A stretch of 10,897 nt of DNA from Pseudomonadota bacterium. GTDB lineage: Bacteria; Pseudomonadota; Gammaproteobacteria; Burkholderiales; Gallionellaceae. Positions 1 to 6,227 of this stretch are shown piece by piece. The notes under the pieces were generated by a model, which worked only from the letters and a program-made list of their open reading frames with translations, did not search any database and was not told the DNA's origin. The stretch spans positions 1 to 10,897 of the forward strand of contig JAJZUH010000053.1 of the NCBI GenBank assembly GCA_021847165.1, read 5' to 3'. Made by a program: the position numbers and the translations under genes. Positions within the stretch are counted from its first letter, which is position 1. Each line of letters starts with the position of its first letter.

Positions 1-1125
1 AACCTGAAGCAGGTGCTGGCAGAGCTGAAGCAGGGCGGGCGCGACATCAACCCCATCCTGGTCAGCCGTTCGGATTCGACGCTGCGCGGCCACTACCCGG
101 TGGAGACCGATGTGATCGCGGAAGAGCTGGGGCCGTTCGATGCGCACTTCCTGGTGCCCGCATTCTTCGAGGGCGGGCGCGTCACGCGCGACAGCGTGCA
201 TTACCTGATGGTGCAGGGCCAGCCGGTGCCGGTACACGAGACCGAGTTCGCGCGCGATTCGGTGTTCGGCTATCGCCACAGCTATCTGCCCGACTACGTC
301 GAGGAGAAGACCGCCGGGCGCATCCGGGCCGCACAGGTCGAGCGCTTCCTGCTGGCGGACGTGCGCGGCGACAGCCTGCCGCGCCTGATGCAATTGCATG
401 GCAATGCGTGCTGCGTCGTGGATGCCGAAACCCAGGGCGACCTGAATCATTTTGCCGCGCAGTTGCGCCTGGCGGCCGGCCAGGGCAAGCGCTTCCTGTT
501 CCGCAGCGCGGCCAGTCTGCTGACTGCCCTGGCAGGGTTGCCGGCGCAACCGGTAGCGGCCCAGGATATGGCGCGTTATGTGCGCGGCGGCAAGCCGGGC
601 GCGGTCATCGTCGGTTCGCACGTCAGGAAAACCACCCAGCAGCTCGAACAATTGCTGAAGATGCCCGGGGTGACGCCCATCGAGGTGAGCGTCGAGCTGT
701 TGCCCGCCAAGCGCGATATGCTATTGGCGGAGATCGTGCGGCTGTGCGAGCAGAGCCACGCGGCGGGATTCACCCCGGTGGTATTTACCAGCCGCCTGGA
801 AAAGGTGTTTCCCGACCAGGCGGCGCGGCTGGCGTTCGGCGAGATGGTGTCGGCATTCCTGATGGATGTGGTGCGCAATCTGCCGCGGACGCTGGGCTTC
901 CTGATCAGCAAGGGCGGCATCACCTCCAACGACGTGCTGAGTTCGGGGCTGGCCCTGCGCACCTCGCGCGTGGTCGGGCAGATACTGCCGGGGTGTTCGG
1001 TAGTATGCTGTCCGCCCGATCATCCGCGTTACCCTGATCTTCCCGTGGTTATTTTTCCGGGCAATGTCGGGGACGACCATGCGGTAGCGACGGCCTATGG
1101 CAGGCTGACCGGCCATCAGCGTTGA
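1..1125 (+). CDS. DUF1537 four-carbon acid-sugar kinase, 3' part (5' end outside window)
   Basis: The frame is open from base 1 and ends at TGA 1123-1125, giving 374 residues. The family usually has about 420-480, so the N-terminal part lies upstream, and the GTG at base 13 is not taken as a start. The family phosphorylates four-carbon sugar acids (threonate, erythronate, 3-oxo-tetronate) with ATP in the cytoplasm. The N-terminal domain shows the substrate-side motif S-R-S-D-S-T-L-R-G-H-Y-P (residues 22-33 of the visible part) and E-T-E-F-A-R-D near 80-86. The C-terminal nucleotide-binding domain shows K-G-G-I-T-S-N-D (304-311) and F-P-G-N (352-355). The DSTLRGH form resembles the D-threonate/D-erythronate kinase branch (DtnK/DenK) more than the OtnK branch, which as I recall carries a different motif there. 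No partner gene (PdxA2, OtnC, OtnI) is visible, so the substrate stays open. A 114-bp AT-richer gap separates it from the transporter operon, so it probably ends an upstream transcription unit. Confidence 0.88.
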   Translation, partial: NLKQVLAELKQGGRDINPILVSRSDSTLRGHYPVETDVIAEELGPFDAHFLVPAFFEGGRVTRDSVHYLMVQGQPVPVHETEFARDSVFGYRHSYLPDYVEEKTAGRIRAAQVERFLLADVRGDSLPRLMQLHGNACCVVDAETQGDLNHFAAQLRLAAGQGKRFLFRSAASLLTALAGLPAQPVAAQDMARYVRGGKPGAVIVGSHVRKTTQQLEQLLKMPGVTPIEVSVELLPAKRDMLLAEIVRLCEQSHAAGFTPVVFTSRLEKVFPDQAARLAFGEMVSAFLMDVVRNLPRTLGFLISKGGITSNDVLSSGLALRTSRVVGQILPGCSVVCCPPDHPRYPDLPVVIFPGNVGDDHAVATAYGRLTGHQR

Positions 1126-1239
1126 GCGGTGTCAGTAATTTTGCAGTAAGGATAGTATGCTTTCATGAGTCGGCTTTTGTTGTGAGTAGGTGTTTTCGAG
1201 CCCGAGCTGTTTTGATCAACCTTATCCAGGGAGAGATAT
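1126..1239 (+). promoter_or_regulatory. AT-richer leader, probable promoter region of the transporter operon
   Basis: This 114-bp gap is clearly richer in A and T than the genes on either side and is the most likely place for the promoter of the downstream operon. I could not find a -35/-10 pair with good sequence and 16-18 bp spacing. Loose -10-like boxes exist around 1153-1161 (TAGTAT, TATGCT) without a matching -35. A short palindrome TTGATCAA lies at 1212-1219, close to the start codon. It could be an operator half or chance. The ribosome binding site GGGAGAG is at 1229-1235. No convincing terminator for the upstream kinase gene is present. Confidence 0.4.
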
Positions 1240-2457
1240 ATGAACATTAGAACAATGCCCGTAGTCGCCGTACTGGCGTTTGCAGCATCCTGCAGCGCGT
1301 TCGCTGCCGATTCGATCAAGATCGGCGTTTCCGGTCCTTACACCGGCGGCTCCAGCCCGATGGGCGCTTCCATGCGCGACGGCGTCAGGCTGGCGGCTGC
1401 CGAGATCAACGCCAAGGGCGGCATCCTCGGGCGCAAGATCGAGCTGGTCGAGCGCGATGACCAGGCTCAGAACGACCGCGGCGTGCAAGTGGCGCAGGAA
1501 CTGATCAACAAGGAGCACGTCGTCGCCACGGTGGGCTACATCAACACCGGCGTTTCGCTGGCCTCGCAGCGCTTCTACGAGGAAGCCAAAATCCCGGTGA
1601 TCAACAACGTTTCCACCGGTTCGCTGGTGACCAAGCAGTTCCTGCCACCGGAGTTTCCCGATAACTACATCTTCCGCAATGCCGCCAACGACACCATCCA
1701 GTCTGCGATGATCGTGCGGGAAGCCATCGACGTTAACAAGTACACCAAGGTCGCGATCCTGGCCGATTCCACCAACTATGGTCAGCTGGGCCGCGAAGAC
1801 CTGGAAAAAGCGCTGGCAGCCAAGAACATCAAGCCGGTCGCGGTGGAGAAGTTCAACGTCAAGGACGTGGACATGACCGCGCAGCTGCTCAAGGCCAAGG
1901 AGGCCGGCGCACAGGCGATCCTGACCTACGCCATCGGACCCGAGCTGGCGCAGATCGCAAACGGCATGGAGAAGCTGGGCTGGAAGGTGCCGATGATCGG
2001 CAGCTGGACATTGTCCATGGCCAACTTCATCGACAACGCCGGCAAGAATGGCGAAGGCGCACGCATGCCGCAGACCTTCATCCAGGAGCCGAACACGCCC
2101 AAGCGCAAGGCCTTCATCGCAGCGTACCAGCAGGCCTACAATCCGCCGAATGGCCGCATCCCTTCGCCGGTATCGGCAGCCCAGGGCTACGACTCGATGT
2201 ACATCCTGGCTGCGGCCATCAAGCAGGCGGGGGATACCGATGGCGTGAAGATCCGCCAGGCGCTGGAGAACCTGCAGGAGAAGGTCGACGGCGTCGTGAC
2301 CACGTACGATCATCCTTATACGCATGACGATCACGAAGCCATCACCATGAACATGGTGGTGATGGGGCAGGTCAAGGATGGCCATGTGGTATACGCCAAC
2401 GCCGCCGACAAGGCCAACGCGGTGCGCGAAAAAGCATCGGGCAAGGCCAAGAAGTAA
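1240..2457 (+). CDS. livK: ABC transporter periplasmic binding protein, branched-chain amino acid/HAAT type
   Basis: A 405-residue type I periplasmic binding protein (Peripla_BP_6, LivK-like), the substrate receptor of the importer encoded just downstream. The start ATG follows GGGAGAG with a good spacing. Residues 1-22 form a Sec signal peptide: basic N-terminus (R4), hydrophobic core, and A-F-A before A23-D24. C18 is not in a good lipobox, so it is probably a soluble periplasmic protein. The mature N-terminus has the typical layout: I-K-I-G-V-S-G-P-Y-T-G-G, then R-D-G-V-R-L-A-A-A-E-I-N, then K-G-G-I-L-G-R-K. At about 400 residues it is somewhat longer than E. coli LivK (about 370). Family members bind leucine/isoleucine/valine, but also amides, urea and small organic acids. 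The ligand cannot be fixed from sequence, and the gene symbol is given at family level. An 83-bp gap with a strong hairpin separates it from the permease gene, which fits higher expression of the binding protein. Confidence 0.92.
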   Translation: MNIRTMPVVAVLAFAASCSAFAADSIKIGVSGPYTGGSSPMGASMRDGVRLAAAEINAKGGILGRKIELVERDDQAQNDRGVQVAQELINKEHVVATVGYINTGVSLASQRFYEEAKIPVINNVSTGSLVTKQFLPPEFPDNYIFRNAANDTIQSAMIVREAIDVNKYTKVAILADSTNYGQLGREDLEKALAAKNIKPVAVEKFNVKDVDMTAQLLKAKEAGAQAILTYAIGPELAQIANGMEKLGWKVPMIGSWTLSMANFIDNAGKNGEGARMPQTFIQEPNTPKRKAFIAAYQQAYNPPNGRIPSPVSAAQGYDSMYILAAAIKQAGDTDGVKIRQALENLQEKVDGVVTTYDHPYTHDDHEAITMNMVVMGQVKDGHVVYANAADKANAVREKASGKAKK

Positions 2458-2489
2458 CTGGTGCCGGTGCAATGACTTGGTAATTCGCG

Positions 2490-2516
2490 TTTGGGCCGGG
2501 TTTTCCCCGGCCCAAA
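2490..2516 (+). promoter_or_regulatory. Perfect 11-bp intercistronic hairpin between binding-protein and permease genes
   Basis: The left arm TTTGGGCCGGG (2490-2500) and right arm CCCGGCCCAAA (2506-2516) pair perfectly around a 5-nt loop (TTTTC, 2501-2505). The sequence after it (TTGCAAACGG) has no T-run, so it is not a classical intrinsic terminator. The position, after the binding-protein stop and before the permease ribosome binding site, matches the known arrangement in binding-protein transporter operons. There such a hairpin protects the upstream mRNA from 3' exonucleases or partly attenuates transcription, so that the receptor is made in excess over the membrane parts. That role is inferred here. 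Confidence 0.7.
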
Positions 2517-2540
2517 TTGCAAACGGATGGAGCACTTCAT

Positions 2541-3413
2541 ATGGAAATCCTCGCACAACTCATCGTCAGCGGTATCGCCCTCGGGATGATCTACGCGCTG
2601 ATCGCATTCGGCTATCAGCTGACTTTCGCCACCTCGGGAACGCTGAACTTCGGCCAGGGCGAGGCATTGATGCTGGGCGCGCTGGTCGGCCTCACGCTGG
2701 TCGGGCACATGAGCTACTGGCTGATGATCCCGCTGGTGCTGGTGTTCGGTGCCTTGCAGGGCATCTTTGTGGAACGCGTGGGCGTGCAGCCCGCGATCAA
2801 GACCAAATCCGAGTTCGGCTGGATCATGACCACGATCTCGCTGGCCATCATTTTCAAGAACGTCGCCGAGAACATCTGGGGACATGACGACATCACCTTC
2901 CCGTCGCCGCTGCCGACGGAGCCGCTGCAGTTCATGGGCATCCGCGTGCTGCCGATGGAGATACTGGTGGTGGTGGGCGCGCTGGCGATCATGCTCGCCG
3001 TCGAGCTGTTCAACCGCAAATCCATCTACGGCAAGGCCGTGGTGGCCACTTCCAACGACCGCGATGCCGCCGGACTGATGGGGATCAACACCGGCATGGT
3101 GATCACGTTCTCCTACGCGCTGAGCTCGATGACCGCGGCCTTCGCCGGCGTGCTGGTGGCGCCGCTGACGCTCACCGGCGCCACCATGGGCGTGGTGCTC
3201 GGCCTCAAGGCTTTTGCGGTGGCCATCATCGGCGGCCTGAACAGCGGCATGGGCGTGATCGTGGGCGGCCTGATCCTGGGCATCGCCGAGACCACCACCG
3301 GGTACTACGTTTCGACCGGCTACAAGGATGTGCCGGGATTGTTGCTGCTGTTGCTGGTACTGGCGATCAAACCGGCCGGCATGTTCGGCAAATCTGTCAT
3401 CAAAAAGGTATAG
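2541..3413 (+). CDS. livH: ABC importer permease, LivH-like
   Basis: A 290-residue inner-membrane permease of the HAAT family (BPD_transp_2), one of the two transmembrane subunits of the importer. I chose ATG 2541 because GGAG (2529-2532) lies 8 nt before it and the protein then begins as LivH does, with M-E-I-L-A-Q-L-I-V-S-G-I-A-L-G. The family motif N-F-G-Q-G-E-A-L-M-L-G-A is at residues 36-47. Several hydrophobic spans follow. The cytoplasmic coupling-loop region S-I-Y-G-K-A-V-V-A-T-S is near 161-171, with R-D-A-A-G-L-M-G-I-N following it. The late G-L-K-A-F-A-V-A-I-I-G-G-L segment is near 221-233. Its stop is 1 nt before the next ATG, so it is probably translationally coupled to the permease-ATPase fusion. 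Length is normal for the family (about 290-310). Confidence 0.93.
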   Translation: MEILAQLIVSGIALGMIYALIAFGYQLTFATSGTLNFGQGEALMLGALVGLTLVGHMSYWLMIPLVLVFGALQGIFVERVGVQPAIKTKSEFGWIMTTISLAIIFKNVAENIWGHDDITFPSPLPTEPLQFMGIRVLPMEILVVVGALAIMLAVELFNRKSIYGKAVVATSNDRDAAGLMGINTGMVITFSYALSSMTAAFAGVLVAPLTLTGATMGVVLGLKAFAVAIIGGLNSGMGVIVGGLILGIAETTTGYYVSTGYKDVPGLLLLLLVLAIKPAGMFGKSVIKKV

Positions 3414-3414
3414 C

Positions 3415-5358
3415 ATGAGCGCGGTCAAAAATATTTCCATCGTTCTTGCCATTGCGGCCGCCGCAGCGCTGCCGACGCTATGGCCGAATCCCTACTACAT
3501 CCATCTGATGGTGGTGATAGGCATCTACGCGATCCTGCTGCTGGGCCTGGACATCGTGGTGGGCTATGTGGGCGAAGTTTCGCTCGGCCATGCCGCCCTG
3601 TTCGGCATCGGTTCCTATACCGCCGGGGTGCTGCATTTCCAGCTGGCGGTGCCGTTCCTGCTGGCGGTGCCCGCGAGCATCCTCGTCACCGGCCTGTTCG
3701 GCGCCATCCTCGCCCTGCCGGCTTTGCGCGTGAACGGACCGTATCTGGCGATGGTGACCCTGGCGTTCGGCACCATCATCCAGATCCTGATCAACGAGAT
3801 GACCTTCCTCACCAACGGCCCGCTCGGGCTGTCGGTGCGCAAGCCGGTCTGGTTCGGCCACCAGGTCACCGGCACGGACTATTACTACATCGTGCTGGTC
3901 GCGCTGGTGCTGGCCCTGTTCGTCGTGCAGCGCATACTCAAGTCGCATCTGGGGCGCGCCTTCGAAGCCCTGCACGACAGCCCGATCGCATCGGACTGCA
4001 TGGGTGTCAGCGTGTACGCCTACAAGGTCTACGCCTTCGTGCTGAGCGCGGGCATGGCCGGCCTGGCGGGCAGCCTGTTCACGTATTCCGAGGAATACAT
4101 CTCCCCCAACACCTACAACTTCGAACTGACGATCCTGTTCCTGCTGGCCGTGATCATGGGCGGGCGCAAGACGCGGACCGGGCCGATCCTGGGGGCCATC
4201 ATCGTGGTGATGCTGCCGAACGTGCTGTCCGACATCGATCTGTTCCGCAAGATATCCATCGGCATCGCGGTCATCACGGTGATGTATTCCGCTTATGCCG
4301 TCACCGCGCGCATCCGCAGCATCCGGCAACTCGTACTGCCGCTGATCGTCACCATCTCGCTGGCGGTGTCGGGATTCTTCATCAACGACATCTCCGAGCA
4401 TCGCCTGACGATCTTCGGCGTGATGATCCTGTTCGTGGTGTATTACCTGCCGAACGGCATCATGGGCTTCGTGCGCGGCATCGTGGTGCGCTTCAGGCCG
4501 CAGTGGATACATCGCCATGTGCAGATACTGGAACACGGCGACAAGCAGCATGTCTGGGCCGTGCCTGACCATCCGGTCACTTCCAACGGCTTCCTGCTCG
4601 AGGCGCGCAACATCGTGATGCAGTTCGGCGGCCTGAAGGCGTTGAACGACGTCAACCTGCAGATCAAAAAGGGCTCGGTGCACGGCCTGATCGGCCCCAA
4701 CGGCTCGGGCAAGAGCACCACCATGAACGTGCTGACCGGCATCTACAACCCGACCGCCGGCGAGATCGAGTTCAACGGCAAGATCATCACCGGCACGACG
4801 CCCTCGTCGATCGCCGGAGAGGGCATCGCGCGCACCTTCCAGAACGTGCAGCTGTTCGGCGAGATGACCGCCATCGAGAACGTGCTGGTCGGCCTGCACC
4901 ACACGTTCCGTCACAGCCTGATCGACGTGGTGTTCCAGACCCCGCGTTGCCGCAAGGAAAAGAACTCGGCGGAAGTGCGTGCCGCCAGCCTGCTGCAGTT
5001 CGTCGGCCTGGCCGATCTCGCCAACGAGGAGGCGCGCAACCTGCCGTACGGCAAGCAGCGCCTGCTGGAGATCGCCCGCGCGCTGGCGCTGAATCCGAGC
5101 CTGCTGCTGCTGGATGAGCCGGCTGCCGGCCTGACCGCGCCCGACATCAAGGAACTGATCTCGATGATCGAGAAGATCCGCAGCCATGGCATCACCGTCA
5201 TCCTGATCGAGCACCACATGGACGTGGTGATGAGCATCTGCGATACCGTGACGGTGCTCGACTTCGGCCAGAAGATCGCGGAAGGCACCCCGGCGGCAGT
5301 CCAGTCCGATGAAAAAGTCATCGAAGCCTATCTTGGCGGCAGCGCCAAGGCAGCGTGA
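3415..5358 (+). CDS. livM-livG: Fused LivM-type permease and LivG-type ATPase of the ABC importer
   Basis: One 647-residue protein joins the second permease and the first ATPase, which are separate in E. coli. Residues 1 to about 355 are the LivM membrane domain, with G-E-V-S-L-G-H-A-A-L-F-G (53-64), R-V-N-G-P-Y-L-A-M-V-T-L (105-116) and G-G-R-K-T-R-T-G-P-I-L-G (249-260). An extra stretch at about 276-326 holds two more hydrophobic segments, placed before the usual last segment (329-353). A polar linker (about 356-393) leads to the ATPase: Walker A G-P-N-G-S-G-K-S-T (427-435), Q-loop Q476, signature L-P-Y-G-K-Q (543-548) in place of LSGGQ, Walker B L-L-L-L-D-E-P (563-569), switch His H600. 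ATG 3415 follows AAAGG (3404-3408) inside livH. The frame is unbroken across the junction and the linker has no start codon with a ribosome site, so this looks like a true fusion. Fused LivMG proteins are known in proteobacteria. Confidence 0.93.
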   Translation: MSAVKNISIVLAIAAAAALPTLWPNPYYIHLMVVIGIYAILLLGLDIVVGYVGEVSLGHAALFGIGSYTAGVLHFQLAVPFLLAVPASILVTGLFGAILALPALRVNGPYLAMVTLAFGTIIQILINEMTFLTNGPLGLSVRKPVWFGHQVTGTDYYYIVLVALVLALFVVQRILKSHLGRAFEALHDSPIASDCMGVSVYAYKVYAFVLSAGMAGLAGSLFTYSEEYISPNTYNFELTILFLLAVIMGGRKTRTGPILGAIIVVMLPNVLSDIDLFRKISIGIAVITVMYSAYAVTARIRSIRQLVLPLIVTISLAVSGFFINDISEHRLTIFGVMILFVVYYLPNGIMGFVRGIVVRFRPQWIHRHVQILEHGDKQHVWAVPDHPVTSNGFLLEARNIVMQFGGLKALNDVNLQIKKGSVHGLIGPNGSGKSTTMNVLTGIYNPTAGEIEFNGKIITGTTPSSIAGEGIARTFQNVQLFGEMTAIENVLVGLHHTFRHSLIDVVFQTPRCRKEKNSAEVRAASLLQFVGLADLANEEARNLPYGKQRLLEIARALALNPSLLLLDEPAAGLTAPDIKELISMIEKIRSHGITVILIEHHMDVVMSICDTVTVLDFGQKIAEGTPAAVQSDEKVIEAYLGGSAKAA

Positions 5359-5368
5359 GGAGTTAGCG

Positions 5369-6091
5369 ATGTTACAGATACAGAATTTACATGCAGCCTA
5401 CGGCAAAGTGGAAGTGTTGCACGACATCTCGCTCGAGGTGCCGAAAGGCAAGGTGGTCACCCTCATCGGTTCCAACGGTGCGGGCAAGACCACCACCATG
5501 CGCGCGGTTTCCGGCATGATCAAGCCATCCGGCGGAAGCATCAGCCTGAACGGCAAGAACATCACCGGCCTGACCTCCAACAAGATCGCCCGCGCCGGGC
5601 TGGCCCATTCGCCCGAGGGGCGGCGCGTGTTCGCCACCCTGTCGGTGACCGACAACCTGTTGCTGGGCGCCTTTCCGCGCCTGACCTTCGGCCGCGAACG
5701 CGGCGATGTGCAGGGCGACCTGGCGCGCGTGTTCGAACTGTTCCCGCGCCTGAAGGAACGCGCCGGCCAGCAGGCCGGCACGCTTTCCGGCGGCGAACAG
5801 CAGATGCTCGCCATGGGGCGCGCGCTGATGCTCAACCCGGAAGTGCTGCTGCTGGACGAGCCGTCCATGGGCCTGGCCCCGCTGCTGGTGAACGAGGTGT
5901 TCCGCATCATCGCCGAGCTGAAAGGGCGCGGCATCACCATGCTGCTGGTCGAGCAGTTCGCCGCCGCCGCGCTGGAAGTCGCCGACTACGGCTACGTGCT
6001 GGAGAACGGCCGCATCGCCTGTCACGGCCCGGCGCAACAGCTGAAGGACGATCCGGCGGTCAAGGCCGCCTATCTGGGGGCGTCGCACTAG
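5369..6091 (+). CDS. livF: ABC importer ATPase, LivF-like
   Basis: A 240-residue cytoplasmic ATPase, the partner of the ATPase half of the preceding fusion. I chose ATG 5369 because GAGGAG (5357-5362, overlapping the previous stop) lies 6 nt upstream and the protein begins M-L-Q-I-Q-N-L-H-A-A-Y-G, typical of LivF. Motifs: Walker A G-S-N-G-A-G-K-T-T (34-42), signature L-S-G-G-E-Q (139-144), Walker B L-L-L-D-E-P (160-165). The switch position is V-E-Q with Q196 rather than His, which is usual for LivF. Length is normal (about 235-240). With the LivG half it should form a heterodimer with one standard and one altered ATP site. It is the last gene of the transporter block. A 136-bp gap with a hairpin follows. 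Confidence 0.94.
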   Translation: MLQIQNLHAAYGKVEVLHDISLEVPKGKVVTLIGSNGAGKTTTMRAVSGMIKPSGGSISLNGKNITGLTSNKIARAGLAHSPEGRRVFATLSVTDNLLLGAFPRLTFGRERGDVQGDLARVFELFPRLKERAGQQAGTLSGGEQQMLAMGRALMLNPEVLLLDEPSMGLAPLLVNEVFRIIAELKGRGITMLLVEQFAAAALEVADYGYVLENGRIACHGPAQQLKDDPAVKAAYLGASH

Positions 6092-6121
6092 CCGCGCCAT
6101 CCGTTGCCGTTGCAGGAGTCG

Positions 6122-6145
6122 GGGGCGGCCGGTTTCGGCCGTCCC
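6122..6145 (+). promoter_or_regulatory. Strong 10-bp hairpin between the transporter and the metabolic genes
   Basis: The left arm GGGGCGGCCG (6122-6131) and right arm CGGCCGTCCC (6136-6145) pair around a GTTT loop. Nine pairs are Watson-Crick and one is G-U. No T-run follows, so it is not a standard intrinsic terminator. In the 136-bp gap 6092-6227 it could stabilise the transporter mRNA 3' end, attenuate read-through, or be a remnant terminator. I see no convincing sigma70 promoter in this gap. The only AT-rich patch (about 6208-6216) sits next to the ribosome binding site of the following gene. Confidence 0.5.
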
Positions 6146-6227
6146 ATCCCTGAACCGGACCGCACCATCCATCGCCGCCGCATCGCGGTCGCCGCACCGG
6201 CATCACACAATTTATCTGGAGGACGAA

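Noticed and set aside
1126..1239. A sigma70 or sigma54 promoter with defined boxes
   Set aside because: TTGCAG at 1141 and TAGTAT at 1153 are only 6 bp apart, other pairs match poorly, and no GG-N10-GC type sigma54 site is seen. Only a general promoter region is claimed.
3328..3414. An upstream in-frame extension of the LivM-LivG fusion
   Set aside because: The extension lies inside livH, is Cys- and Trp-rich, and has no ribosome site. ATG 3415 with AAAGG upstream gives the normal LivM start.
4480..4600. The idea that the LivM-LivG fusion is a sequencing artefact that lost a stop codon
   Set aside because: The joint is a polar linker of about 38 residues with no start codon plus ribosome site before the ATPase, both domains are in one unbroken frame, and such fusions are known.
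3478..5217. A 579-codon open frame on the minus strand, and similar long minus-strand frames at 1222-2556, 6249-7754 and 8711-9856
   Set aside because: Each lies opposite a well-recognised + strand gene. Their translations are rich in His, Gln, Arg and Asp with no recognisable domain, which is typical of the complement of GC-rich codons.
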